DNA of 64,000 nt from Megalopta genalis (lineage: Eukaryota; Arthropoda; Insecta; Hymenoptera; Halictidae), in assembly GCF_051020955.1 (NCBI RefSeq), contig NC_135017.1:31342689-31406688 (forward strand), in the 5' to 3' direction. Made by a program: the position numbers and the translations under genes. Each line of letters opens with the position of its first letter. The stretch's first letter is position 1. The notes below the pieces were generated by a model. The model made no database searches. It saw only the letters and a program-made list of their open reading frames with translations, and was not told where the DNA came from. Shown here in pieces: positions 32,846 through 44,283 of the stretch.

Positions 32846-32851
32846 ACTTAA

Positions 32852-33406
32852 CCCTTAAATGTATGATTTTTTGTTTTGAATTTTAAAAAATCGTTTTTAT
32901 AGAAATGTAGTCATAGGTTACGTAAAAAATAAATAAAAAAATCTAGGTAATAATATTGAGTATTTATTGTGAAAAAAAGTTGTATATAGACTTTTGGCAA
33001 CAATATGCGTTTATTACTAAAATTATTGTAGACGTAAACAAATGGTCATGTATTTATATTATCTATTAGTATAGGAATTTTCACATTATTTATAAATGAA
33101 ATGCAGCAAAGCAATTGCGATTTTTGTTGTGACACAAAGCAACCTTGCATTTGATGCACTCAGTCCGTGAAACTCGAAAAAAGAAAATATCTCTGCAAGT
33201 AACACATTGAAGGTTATCACCCATCACATTCAAATGTCAAAAAACATATAACTTACTCGCCAAAAGTAATGTCAAGTCTTTTATTTCACACATGGTCTAT
33301 TGTCTATTGTTATCAACGTGTGTTCGGAAACGCACATACTCAGGCTTTTGAATAAAATTAAGTGGAACTGGAATGTAGACAATTGGCAATAATATGCATT
33401 TAAGGG
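32852..33406. mobile_element. TTAA-flanked inverted-repeat element (CCCTTAAATG ends)
   Basis: Left end CCCTTAAATGTAT and right end ATGCATTTAAGGG, flanked by TTAA (32848-32851, 33407-33410). About 555 bases, non-coding. The motif GGCAA(C/T)AATATGC occurs twice (about 32996 and 33385). Confidence 0.68.
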
Positions 33407-33565
33407 TTAAGAGGACTTCGAGAAAATGAACTACTCTTCACATTCGTCGCGTCGGTGCTATACTATTCAAGTACAGCCCACGCATCAACATATTTCCACC
33501 ATACAGTTCCTCCTTCTTATCTGTACTCGGAGAAACCACGAGCACATCACTCGACGGACCATCAT

Positions 33566-33613
33566 CATTACAGGTTGCAGGTTACAGGTTACTGATTACA
33601 GGTTACAGGTTTG
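33566..33613. repeat. Short tandem repeat of ACAGGTT units
   Basis: Four to five imperfect copies of TACAGGTTAC-type sequence. Confidence 0.8.
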
Positions 33614-33638
33614 TTTATGAATATGTGAGGGTCTTTAT

Positions 33639-33903
33639 CAGGGCTTGGAATTAACTAGCACGCAACATGAGGATCGCGAGAGCTCCTCCTGACTTCCGTC
33701 GCATGTTTCGCTACCCGTTGATCGCCTAAATGCTGCACGCACACACGCACGCACGCACGCACACACGCACAGAGCAACAGGCACACGTGCCTGAGGTGCC
33801 CTGTGCCGAAAGAGGCAACCGCGGAGGACGAGACGCGCGACGCGAGTCAGGAGGCGTAGTTTCCGCGATCTGAATGTTGCATGCTGGTTAATTCCGAGCC
33901 CTG
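33639..33903. mobile_element. hAT-like MITE, GC-rich interior
   Basis: Ends CAGGGCTTGGAATTAACTAG and its near inverse (CTGGTTAATTCCGAGCCCTG). Flanks GTCTTTAT and GACTATAT are an 8-base duplication with two mismatches, typical of hAT insertion. The interior contains a (CACG)n/(CACA)n run at 33743-33770 and CG-rich sequence. Confidence 0.7.
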
Positions 33904-34328
33904 GACTATATCAAACCCTAATATACGAATATCTGTTACATCTCTGTTTACAATATACATCTTACATTCTAAATAACTTGTATACAAAAATATAATTATT
34001 ACAATCTTGTAACATCTATTAACAAAAATATTGATATATGGAAAAATAAAAAGTAGAAAAGTATTTTTATCAAAATTAACTGTAATGTATTTTCCGCTAT
34101 TTTCTTCCTTTATCTTGCTTTTTAAACCTTCATAATGTAACGCACGGAGAATTTTCCGACGAGTTTTTTCTTACTCCTTCCTGAAGGCGTACGCCAGGCT
34201 GGCACAAGCCGGCGGGATTCGCTTTGCATATCGTGAGTCAAGTACCTTCGAAGGGGTACGATGACGAACCTTTAGAATCCGGGGCACATATAGACACCCT
34301 CACTACCGTTTTTCAAGGAAATTTTGAA

Positions 34329-34380
34329 TATATAAAGGGCCCAAAAGCGACTAAAAAGCGGGCTCAGTTTCAAGTCAGTT
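34329..34380 (+). promoter_or_regulatory. Putative RNA polymerase II core promoter (TATA + initiator)
   Basis: TATATAAA at 34329-34336 is followed after about 30 bases by TCAGTT at 34364-34369, matching the arthropod TCAGT initiator at the expected spacing. A second TCAGTT is at 34375-34380. Confidence 0.5.
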
Positions 34381-34485
34381 GCTGAAAGAGGAACGCTAGC
34401 GAGATTGAGACTGATTCTCTTTCGAACATTTCAACCGAGTACGTACATCGTTACAAAGTTGTAAGCCCCCGCCTATCCAGTGCGA

Positions 34486-35400
34486 CAAACTGGGAGTGCG
34501 ATTTAGAATCCGCGATACACTCATACGCATACAATTGTATTAGACTGAAAGCTTGTAATATACTATCTTTTACCAGTCTATCGAGTTGTCAAATTCAATT
34601 ATTCCATTTCCTGATTCGAAGCAGTAGTTGGTATATATCCACAGAGATATACCTTTACAGCTCGTGGTGTATCTTCATTTCTTCTTTGTAAAAAGTTAGG
34701 AGGCAATCAAACTCCTACCCTTATAGTGGCGCCTTGGTGATGAGATAGACATCGACTAGTCCATGATTAATCCTCCCAGTGACGCCCCGGTGATGAAATA
34801 GACATTGGCAAACTGGGAGTGCGTTCTAGAATCCGCGATACACTCATACACATACAATTGTATTAGACTGAAAACTTGTAATATACTATCTTTTACCAGT
34901 CTATCAAATTGTCAAATTCAATTATTCCATTTCCTGATTCGAAGCAGTAGTTGGTGTATATCCACAGAGATATACCTTTATAGCTCGTGGTGTATCTTCA
35001 TTTCTTCTTTGTAAAAAGTTAGGAGGCAATCAAACTCCTACCCTTATAGTGGCGCCTTGGTGATGAGATAGACATCGACTAGTCCATGATTAATCCTCCC
35101 AGTGACGCCCCGGTGATGAAATAGACATTGGCAAACTGGGAGTGCGTTCTAGAATCCGCGATACACTCATACACATACAATTGTATTAGACTGAAAGCTT
35201 GTAATATACTATCTTTTACCAGTCTATCAAATTGTCATATTCAATTATTCCATTTCCTGATTCGAAGCAGTAGTTGGTGTATATCCACAGAGATGTACCT
35301 TTACCGCTCGAGGTGTATCTTCATTTCTTTCTTTCTAAAAATTACGAGGCAACCAAACTTTAAATCTCTATCCTATCATACCTAGTGACGCCCCGGTGAT
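34486..35400. repeat. Tandem array, 323-bp unit, about 2.8 copies
   Basis: CAAACTGGGAGTGCG begins units at 34486, 34809 and 35132, exactly 323 bases apart each time. Units differ at only a few positions. Open frames in each copy (for example from 34805 and 35128) are repeat-derived. Confidence 0.97.
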
Positions 35401-35765
35401 GAAATAGATATCGGCTAGTTCACGAAACTCCTACCCTTATAGTGGCTTCCCGGTGATGAGATAGACATCGGCTAGTCCACGACTAATCCTCCCACTGACG
35501 CCCCGTTGATGAAATAGACAACGGCTAGTTCACGAAATTTCCAATCCTTATAGCGGCGCCCCGATGATGAAATAGACAGCGGCTAGTTCACGAAACATTT
35601 ACTGTTATAGTGGTGCCCCGGTGATGAAATAACCATCGGTTAGTTCACGACACCTTATCATACCTAGTGACGTCCCAGTGATGAAATAGACATCAGCTGG
35701 GTCACGAAAACCTATTCTATCTCGTAGTGCCCCGATGATGAGATAGACTTCGGCTAGTCCACCCA
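35383..35765. repeat. Degenerate tandem repeat, about 60-bp unit
   Basis: Seven or so copies of a unit containing GCCCCGGTGATGAAATAGAC then ATCGGCTAGTTCACGAAA. The same motif is present at the end of each 323-bp unit, so the two arrays share an origin. Confidence 0.9.
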
Positions 35766-35839
35766 ATTCCCTTACCAAAACCTCCAAAATCACAACCAAC
35801 CTCCGGTCACGCAAAGTTGCCTGGCCCTCGGCTCGTAAC

Positions 35840-36460
35840 AACAATGACTTGAGTCTTCACAAGTCAGACACATTTTTATAGAGAATAAAATATCACAGAC
35901 TGTAACTGTTGTAATGAATATGTGAAAATTCAATGGATAACAATTATTATTGTGACTTCATTTTTTTAGTTATGTTACATATCGAATAGTATTTTACATT
36001 TTATTTATTTTTCCGTCGGCTGGCAAGCGAAACGACAATGCATTTTGGGAACTCCCTAATCGCTCGTGAAAACGATCTTTGATGTAGTTATTATGAACTC
36101 CCTGGCTTTCTCCCATGGATAATTGTTAAATATTAGGGGGACCGGAAAATAATGTCGTTTCTGCGCATGTTTATCTGTTTGAATTTAATGTAAACAAACA
36201 ACATAACTTTCCGGCCATCCTAATACATACCAGTCCGAAAACTAAGATAGTACAATAGCCTAAATATTCGATCGAGCGAACACCGCCGATTCTCACCCGT
36301 GGTATTGTTACTTGATTGGAAGAGAATACGCGGAATTGACATAGACAGATAGGAAGAGACGAAGAAGAAGATCCACTAATGCCCACTAATCACTCAATTA
36401 ACAAATCACGGATCTCCATGCAACAAACTCGCGATCTAATTCACTAGCAATGGCATATAT
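35840..36460. other. No recognised gene
   Basis: Mixed composition; the minus-strand frame at 36171-36386 has no identifiable domain. Confidence 0.4.
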
Positions 36461-36461
36461 A

Positions 36462-36817
36462 CAGGGTGTCCCAAGAATGTCTCGCAATCCGAAAGTGGCG
36501 GGTTCATTGAAACAACTTTTTCCTTTAGAAAAATTTTCTCCGAGGCACCATTAACGAGTTATTAATGAAAAACAGTGACCAATGAGAGGCGAGCTCAGCT
36601 GGCGCGAGGCGACCGAGCTAATGAGCGGAACTGAGCTTCGCGCGCTGGTTGGCTGGGCCGCCTCGAGTCAGCCGTACTCGATTCTTATTGGTCGCTGTTT
36701 TTCGTTAATAACTCGTTAACGGTGCCTCGGAGAAAATTTTTGTAAAGGAAGAAGTTGCTTGAAATGATCTGAGGAACCCGCCACTTTCGGATTGCGAGAC
36801 ATTTTTGGGACACCCTG
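36462..36817. mobile_element. CAGGGTGTCC-family MITE, full length (356 bp)
   Basis: CAGGGTGTCCCAAGAATGTC to GGGACACCCTG with TA flanks. Subfamily with CTCCGAGGCACCATTAACGA. Inserted next to a Tc1 fragment. Confidence 0.92.
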
Positions 36818-36819
36818 TA

Positions 36820-37020
36820 TATATCCATGCCAGTAATTAATTTTATGAGGAAACAATAACTAATAAATATTCTTAGACGTTTATAGAATATATTTTTTGT
36901 AAACAGAATTTTATTTCCCTTCAGCATAACAAAAATATCAATAAAAACAGACATATGCTGCTAAATAAATTAAATATTGAATGGTTTAATAATTTGTGGG
37001 ATTGCCTTTTGATTTTAAGT
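36820..37020 (-). mobile_element. Tc1 element fragment (3' end), second copy
   Basis: The minus strand matches 18690-18930, including the codons before the Tc1 stop (CAATCCCACAAATTATTAAA) and CTGAAGGGAAATAAAATTCT. About 45 bases present in the first copy are missing. Only the tail of the element is here. Confidence 0.8.
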
Positions 37021-37024
37021 CCTA

Positions 37025-38290
37025 AAATATAGCAGTTATATTCGTCTGTATCGTAAACTTTAGGAGTTCTTAAAGTTCTAGCTTTAAAATAATTAAATGA
37101 TTATATCTCCGTCAAGTTTCATCCGATCACAATAAACTTTTCAGAGAATATTCTCGAAATGTAATACAAACAATCAAAACGAAAAAAGTGATTTTTTTAA
37201 GATATCTGACTGAGCATGACACCTTAAACTTCGGAACTATGTATCTTACGATGTCTTAACGATATTATCGATATATCAAATTATCGACGACTGTATCAAT
37301 AGTCGCCTATACTTGGAGGCACGGAATTAATAATGTTTGCATTAAATGTGTTAGGTTGCTGTGGCAAACCGGCTATATGTATTTGATACATTCTACAGGT
37401 ACATTTGATATGCAGTATTTAAATGCAGCGACTCATCAACTTTATAATTACTGGATAGAGCATTCGGTGCTCAGTTAACAGTTCGAAATAACAAAAACGT
37501 GATTTCACGTAATCTATAATTAGGTTGATTTGCAGAATAGATATTGCACATATTATACATAAGTAGACTTATGCATATTGCATACGCAAGGCAAACAACA
37601 AGTGCGATGTACTCTCGTATGCGCTATTAAACCTAAATATGCAAAACCCATGATGCATTATGCAAAAGTGCAAAATGAAAACTATATTTTTAGTATCTTA
37701 AAATCACTAAATACATTAGCATATTTAAACATCAGCTGTCTCTCCAAACATGTTAGGAGCACCCATTTGCCTTGAATACTTTAATAATAGCTAAAATTCA
37801 AAGTCAGACTTTTTCCATCGAAATGTGCAGCACTCGATGCGAAGATGAAAGGTCTCAATGGAAGCATAACACAATTGTTCTGATAAAAAGATTCTACGCT
37901 AGTTCGTCTAGTAGTTGACGCACAATACAACGCACTAGTTGTATTACGCCTGAATTCAATTTTGAAATTTACGGTCAAACCTTACCTCGACCATGCGAAG
38001 CATTTTAAAGTACACTCGGTCACAAAGATATTAAGACACTACGTTTCCGCTTTTCATAACAATTGTCAATATTTACATTTTTCTAATTTGGTAAAACGAA
38101 GTGTTTATGAAGCTTGACGCCTCCTTTTCGCAATCAATACTTCGTTTTTTTGTAACATACCTTTGCACGATATAGCCAGTAAGAAGTTGCAGACACGTTT
38201 TTATACTGAATTATTATAAATTGAAACGCTTCAAAAAACTACCATATATTTGAAGATGGAACATTCCCATTTGCAACACCAATTATATGT
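37025..38290. other. No recognised gene
   Basis: AT-rich with short random open frames; no repeat with other parts of the window noticed. Confidence 0.45.
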
Positions 38291-38293
38291 ATA

Positions 38294-38658
38294 CAGGATG
38301 TCCCAAAAATGTCTCGCAATCCGGAAATGGCGGGTTCCTCGGATCATTTGAAGCAACTTCTTCCTTTGCAAAAATTTTCTCCGAGGCACCGTTAACGAGT
38401 TATTAACGAAAAGCAGTGACCAATAAGAATCGAGTACGGCTGACGCGAGGCGGCACAGCCAACCAGCGCACGAAGCTCAGGTCCGCTCATTCACTCGGTC
38501 GCCTCGCACCAGCTGAGCTCGCCTCTCATTGGTCTCATTGGTGGTTGTTTTTCGTTAATAACTCGTTAATTGTGCCTCGGAGAAAATTTTTGTAAAGGAA
38601 AAAGTTGCTTCAAAGAACCCGCCACTTTCGGATTGCGAGACATTTTTGGGACACCCTG
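38294..38658. mobile_element. CAGGGTGTCC-family MITE, full length (365 bp)
   Basis: CAGGATGTCCCAAAAATGTC to GGGACACCCTG, TA flanks, palindromic arms with CTCCGAGGCACCGTTAACGA and TTAATTGTGCCTCGGAGAAA. A short CTCATTGGT duplication lies near 38525. Confidence 0.92.
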
Positions 38659-38664
38659 TATATG

Positions 38665-40080
38665 TAGAATTTTTTAGTCGTCCTGAGGTACATAAAAGGG
38701 GATTATCGCGGTTGCACAGGGTGATCTATCCAATGAATGACCCCCCAATCAATGAAAATTTCTTGTATTATATGAAAACGTAACGCGTATCATACGTGTT
38801 TTGCAATAAAATGTATACAATAGTTCTGTTATACACCTACAGATTTATGTTCTCAGAACATGTTTTGCCCATTATGGTGTGTACTATAAGCCATTAAACT
38901 TTCGGACACGTTTTTGTTAACTCCCTATATAATCAACATGCTACGAAAAATATTCCCGGAACACATTAGGATCACTTGCAACATATAATGTTGCGTGGTA
39001 CATACACTCTTTTATTCTCAGATAAACAAACGGAATATAGGATCTTGCTATATCATTTAACATTTAACTACTAATCAAATACTAAATCTAATTAGCCCTC
39101 GATATTGTTATTATATTGATATTGTTATTTACACGGTTAGCCAACTTCACACATCCAAAAATTGAGAATACTATATACTGCGTCTTCTAATTTTGACTTT
39201 AGTCAAATGAACATTATACAATATAGGCACTATTACGGGCATAGATTAGAATGTAAATTTCTTTTATTTCTTTTTTCAAAATTTTTCATTTTCCAGGGCT
39301 TGCATCGCAAGTGTCGTAAAGTTCTAGAACAAAAAACCAATTTCTTTATTAATCTACGTCAAAATAGCGAAATAGGTACGTAAGGGTGCCTTAAAATATT
39401 AATTTAGACAGAAATTGTAAACAATTTTATGTGCTTCTTTTTTTTAGTGAAAATAAACTTCAGTTTTCAAACGTTCACCATTTCTGCTCCAACCAATATT
39501 TTCGAAATCTCCTACGTACTTCTCCAGCTATTTTAATGTAGATTACAAAAAAATATGTTTTTTTTTAATTTTAGAACGAAAATTACGACATTTGTACTGC
39601 CAGCCCCGGAAAACCACATGCTGCAGGTCGACTGCTGTAGTACTACCGCTATTTTGAAAAAAAGAAACAAAAAATATGTTTTCGTATTTTTCAAAACATG
39701 TACGAGAAAATCCTATAATGTTGGATTATAATGTTGGATAATAATGGATTTTCTATTTATGTTTTTTTCTACACATTGTAAATAGTTAAAGAAATACTTG
39801 ATTGTGGAACTGCTACTGTGGCCTTATCTTTTAACTGTAGTTAAACAAAACTTTAAATTCATCTTTGTCAAAAATGGAAGTCCATTGTAAAACAAGCTGT
39901 CAAAGTTTTTCAGTATTGGATACACTCTACAAGATTCAGATACCCTTTCTCAAAAAACGATTCCCAATTCTAATGATTCTCTTTATAAAATTTAAAAGAT
40001 TTCAAAAATCGGAGATAACCGATTCTATCAGTGAAAGGCTCAATTATCCAAAAATATTCTAAAAATTCAAACTAAATACA
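38665..40080. other. No recognised gene
   Basis: AT-rich. Short open frames at 39162-39383 and 39865-40062 lack domains or conserved splice context. Confidence 0.45.
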
Positions 40081-40169
40081 GTGGGTAAAAAAGGTAATGG
40101 GACTGCCTTTAGAACAGTATAACTTCTTTCAAACTGGATTAAATGACTTGAATTCTTTCGATATGTTAG

Positions 40170-40551
40170 AGGGGCTAATTTTTACTGTACAATTATTAAA
40201 ATACTTGTTTTAATTTTGCTATTATGGGAGACCGATGAGGGTTCTAACATTTTGATGTTAGAACATGATTACATATAAACTGTCGTATTTACAATACGGC
40301 AATTATTGTACAAACCTGTTATCTACTTATCTGAGATTATTCAGTTACAGCGGTTTTGTTACATTAAGCAATATCCAAGTTATTAATAAAATACGAGAAG
40401 CGGGTGAAATGTTACAACATAGCATTCTTTATTTGCCTAGTCATTATAGCCACGACATTGGACCCATTTTTTATTTTTGCTTGTGCTATAAGGTCTATAG
40501 CCATATTCGTATGCTTTCATATCCATGGTTCCTTTTTTAGGTATTCTAATT
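40170..40551. repeat. Direct repeat R, copy 1
   Basis: About 380 bases, beginning near GAGGGGCTAATTTTTACTGT and ending TTTTTTAGGTATTCTAAT, repeated at 41184-41554 with few differences and a short deletion in the second copy. Confidence 0.92.
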
Positions 40552-41059
40552 TTTGTACGAGGCATTCTATAACACTAAATTGTAGAAATTTAAAATTTAT
40601 TAATAAATCTAGATATAGGGAGGTATATAGGTACTTATTGAAATTATAAGATGTAGAAAATTAGACGTAGAGAAATCTCTTGCAATCGACGACGATTGTC
40701 GGTGTTACAATCGTAACATTCGAACGCACTTTTAAACTATAATTATAAATTGTTATTAATAACATGCTTATTAATGCAAAGTACTTGTCAGTATTTTTTT
40801 AGGACATACATAATTAGAGATTTGAAACTAGAAAGAACAATACGTTAAAAAAGCACTTGTATCACAATTTTAAAGAAAAATTAGCTTTTAGATATCGAAA
40901 AGTTATTTTCTTCCTTATGCAGATGTATATTTCATATTTACCTAAGTATGATTGATGAGTGTTCCAAATGACATGCCGATACTGCGGGATTCCCGAGATC
41001 TTTGAATTATCTGATTTGAATTTCCTGTAATGATCGCGCAACGTACAAGAATCCCCGAG

Positions 41060-41178
41060 ATGATCGAAAGGGTTAAATATCGGCGATCGCAATACTTTTC
41101 CTTGCTATGCAAAGTTCCCAAGGAAATCTTCCGGGCACGACGGAAACAACGCGAAACTCCGTCAAACGGAGTCCAGTG
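41060..41178. repeat. Direct repeat S, copy 1
   Basis: TGATCGAAAGGGTTAAATAT through TCAAACGGAGTCCA is repeated almost exactly at 41558-41676. Confidence 0.93.
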
Positions 41179-41183
41179 TATAA

Positions 41184-41554
41184 GGGACTAGTTTACTGTA
41201 CAATTACAAAAATACTTGTTGTAATTTTGCTATTATAGGAGACCGATGAGGGTTCTAACATTTTGATGTTAGAACATGATTACATATAATCTGTCGTATT
41301 TATAATACTGCAATTATTGTACAAACCTCTTATCTACTTCTCTGAGATTATTCAGTTACAGCGGTTTTGTTGTACATTAGCAATATCCAAGTTATTAATA
41401 AAATATGAGAAGTTATGTTACAACATAGCATTCTTTATTTGCCTAGTCATTATAGCCACAAAATTGGACCCATTTTTTATTTTTGCTTGTGCTATAAGGT
41501 CTATAGCCATATTCGTATACTTTCATATCCATGGTTCCTTTTTTAGGTATTCTA
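41184..41554. repeat. Direct repeat R, copy 2
   Basis: Second copy of the 40170-40551 block. It lies immediately before S copy 2, whereas about 500 bases separate R and S in the first pair. Confidence 0.92.
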
Positions 41555-41557
41555 ATA

Positions 41558-41676
41558 GCTGATCGAAAGGGTTAAATATCGGCGATCGCAATACTTTTCC
41601 TTGCTATGCAAAGTTCCCAAGGAAATCTTCCGGGCACGATGGAAACAACGTGAAACTCCATCAAACGGAGTCCATT
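41558..41676. repeat. Direct repeat S, copy 2
   Basis: Second copy of 41060-41178; it continues without a break into the GC-rich block. Confidence 0.93.
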
Positions 41677-41679
41677 GTA

Positions 41680-42465
41680 GTCTAGTCTCTCTCGTCCTCT
41701 TCCTCACTCGCGATTTTTTTCCCGACATTCTACTCTCCATTCTCGCTATGCTCCCACAACAGAAATCTCAAGACTTAACGTCACGGAAGCTCGCTCGACA
41801 GTGATCCTTTGTGATTCTTTTTTCGTACTCTTCACACTACTGATTAGCGGGTCTTAGCCCGATTGATTTGCCTGATCACGCGATACGGAATTCAGAACAG
41901 TCTCGCGAAAAGACATTACCTCTAGGCCGATTCCGACTTTTCCCAACTGCGGTCGCTCTCGGCGACCTGGAGAGTCTCCAACATCCTCTCAGGGCGCCTC
42001 CACACCACCCACGCGTCATGGAGCTCTTCCTTGCGGGGTGAGACGACTGCAGGATATCAAATGTGGACGTTATTCGGAACTCCGGTGTTTTATGGGTTGT
42101 GGTCCTGGTCATTTCCGAGTTAGTTGGTCTGCGTTTGAGGTATCCCTGGTCATTCGCCTGCGCGCGCGCAGGACGTTTCAAAGCGGCCGGCGATACAGTA
42201 CGGTCCCATTGTAGCAGCAGCCCCGGGATGCCCTTTCGAGAGTTTGGGACGAGTACTTGGTTCATTCTTGTAATCTACGCTGGGCTCGGGCCGTGGAATA
42301 CGAATAAGCAAGGCGCAATTACACCGAATTTTCCGCGGAGAGTGCTCTCTGGCCTGTGTCATGCTCGCGCGAATCCGGAGCAGGTGGTCCGGTCCCCTCC
42401 ACTTGCGATCCCCTCCGCTAATAAAATAGCGAAGTGACGTCGCAAAAATTGTAACGTCACAGAGC
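41680..42465. other. GC-rich block without recognisable gene, possible LTR
   Basis: About half G+C in an AT-rich neighbourhood, open on both strands for over 120 codons (minus 41876-42265, plus 42063-42437). Neither frame shows a family signature. The minus strand starts TGTGACGTTACAATTTTTGC, which would fit an LTR beginning with TG, and S copy 2 could be its other part. The assignment is inference. Confidence 0.3.
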
Positions 42466-42479
42466 CTGCAACGAAAATT

Positions 42480-43300
42480 AAAAAAAATACATTTTGTAGA
42501 TCTCGGTAATTCATATACAGGTCGAAAATTTCACTGATATCGGTTGACGCATAGCCAAGCTATAATCACTAAAAGATGTAAGAATTACCTGGTTTTTGTT
42601 GAGATACGTGAAAAACTGCGAGTTTCGCAAAGTTTAAATGTTAACAGCTCACAATAACGTGGAATGATATGAATGAAAATTTCCATACGCATATAAGTCA
42701 CTGGGATTTACAATATCCATTTATAAATTTTCGTTATAGGCTTCAAGGAAAGGTCCCCAAGTGTAACTCCGACTGTAATCCTGATGAGACTTTGCATTAC
42801 GGTAGAACTTCAAATACTAAATTAATGGTACTTCCTTTTGAGAATAGACAGTTAATAGTGTTTGAGTTATTTGATGTCAAATTAATAAAGCACTGAATTT
42901 TTTCAGAAATATAGTACCTACTTCTACTTTAATTATAAGAAGCATACGAAGCAGTGTGGTACTTGTCGTAAAAATATGTAAAACACGAAAGTTGGAAGCA
43001 TCGTGTACATCGAATGAAAGCTCGGCTTTCGTAGCTAGTTTTACTACAGATTCGTTTGTTCATCTCTCTCGGAAATGCCGCTTGATTTGTGTTCACAAAA
43101 TGAGCTTGACAGTCGTAAGAGTGTCTACGAAAATCGGATTTGAAAAGGTTGCTTCGATATTTTGATTTGTGTGCAGTGACTGAAGAAGTACACATTCCGA
43201 TTCCCTTTAAAACAGTATAACTTTTTTAAAACTCGACTAAACGACTTGAATTTTTTCTTAACATTACAGGAACTAATCACAGCAATCACTAAAAAACTTT
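42480..43300. repeat. Family B-related repeat sequence, copy 3
   Basis: 42500-42730 contains ATCTCGGTAATTCATATACA and TCGTTATAGGCTTCAAGG, resembling family B interiors. 43090-43300 (from GAGCTTGACAGTCGTAAGAG to ATCACTAAAAAACTTTTTAG) is repeated in inverted orientation at 44400-44620. Confidence 0.55.
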
Positions 43301-43391
43301 TTAGTGACAATCAATGAACAACCGATCATCTGATAATCAAGATGCGTTCATAATAGAGATGTTCATAATAAAAATGAATAAGATATCTTAA

Positions 43392-43544
43392 CACGTTGAG
43401 TGCCACGTCAGCCATCGGTGGCTGATAGTGAACTTTCCGTTTAGGCCACGTCAACGGTGGCTGACAGTGTAAAATATGATATAAAACTAAAAACGCGCTT
43501 GGCCTGACGGGAATTTCCTTAAGAATTGCGTGGCGTTCAACGTG
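43392..43544. mobile_element. TTAA-flanked inverted-repeat element (CACGTTGA ends)
   Basis: Left end CACGTTGAGTGCCACG and right end CGTGGCGTTCAACGTG, flanked by TTAA (43388-43391, 43545-43548). 153 bases, with two copies of GGTGGCTGA(C/T)AGTG inside. A related half copy lies near 57293. Confidence 0.82.
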
Positions 43545-43602
43545 TTAAATAAATGTAGATGAGAAATGTACGGACATACGTACAGATAGAAATTATACAT
43601 AT

Positions 43603-43838
43603 GAGCCGTTTATTTTGAAAGTGGCATAAGTCACTTTGTTTTTAAGTCGATATATTTAAGGGTTTGCCTTTCAACACGTTTAAAAATATGGATGCTAACT
43701 TTCGAGAAGATTTACTTGTATTTGTTATCTCAGGATACTGATATTTTTCTCAGTATAAATAACTTCGTATAAACATTAAAAAATCACCACTTTTCATTAC
43801 GGTAAAGTGACTTATGCCACTTTCAAAATAAACGGCTC
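43603..43838. mobile_element. Family A element, short copy (236 bp)
   Basis: Flanked by ATAT (43599-43602, 43839-43842), with full 35-base inverted termini. It matches the first 240 bases of the long copies base for base over most of its length. Its right terminus corresponds to the internal inverted repeat of those copies (about 12803-12836). Confidence 0.92.
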
Positions 43839-44283
43839 ATATATACTTATAGAAGAAGAAATTTAATATTTACTTCAACATATCACGATAAATTGATGCT
43901 TGCAATTGATTATGCGCCGAAGATTGAATTTTTACGGCATCGAAACTTTGGTTTTGATTTGCCAAAATCAAACAATTTAATTGAAAGGTAACATTAAAAT
44001 AATCAGCTGTATGTGTACCTCCAGAAAAAATGATAAAACTTTCACGTTAAATATCTCTATTAACTTCAGTATTTGAAGCGCTAGCAAACAAAACATCATT
44101 GTTTAATTTTTATATCATCTCAACCAATTATAGTTTTTGAAAACAATTTTTTAACCATTGTCTGGTACACTAATTTATCTAACGTCCCAATTAAATTCAG
44201 ACCGTTTGGCCATTGCCATTTTGAAAGTTATTTAAAACTTATTTCGTTTTAAAAGATGTAGGAATGCTTTTTAGACAGACTGT

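Larger units (their letters stand above)
34137..35830 (+). other. Promoter-like region followed by tandem-repeat leader, possible LTR
   Basis: From TGTAACGCACGGAG (34137) the sequence is non-AT-rich and runs into a TATA box (TATATAAA, 34329-34336) with initiator-like TCAGTT at 34364 and 34375. The tandem repeats (separate entries) follow in the downstream, presumably transcribed, part. It could be a solo LTR running to CTCGTAACA near 35840, or a non-coding transcription unit. No clear target duplication or coding sequence supports either. Confidence 0.35.

Noticed and set aside
34805..35385. Two nearly identical 69-85 residue frames (MANWECVLESAIHSY)
   Set aside because: They are the same stretch of the 323-bp tandem repeat and start at non-ATG codons; no evidence of coding.
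41876..42437. Frames of over 120 codons on both strands
   Set aside because: GC-rich composition lowers stop frequency; no domain, no splice sites, and overlapping opposite frames.
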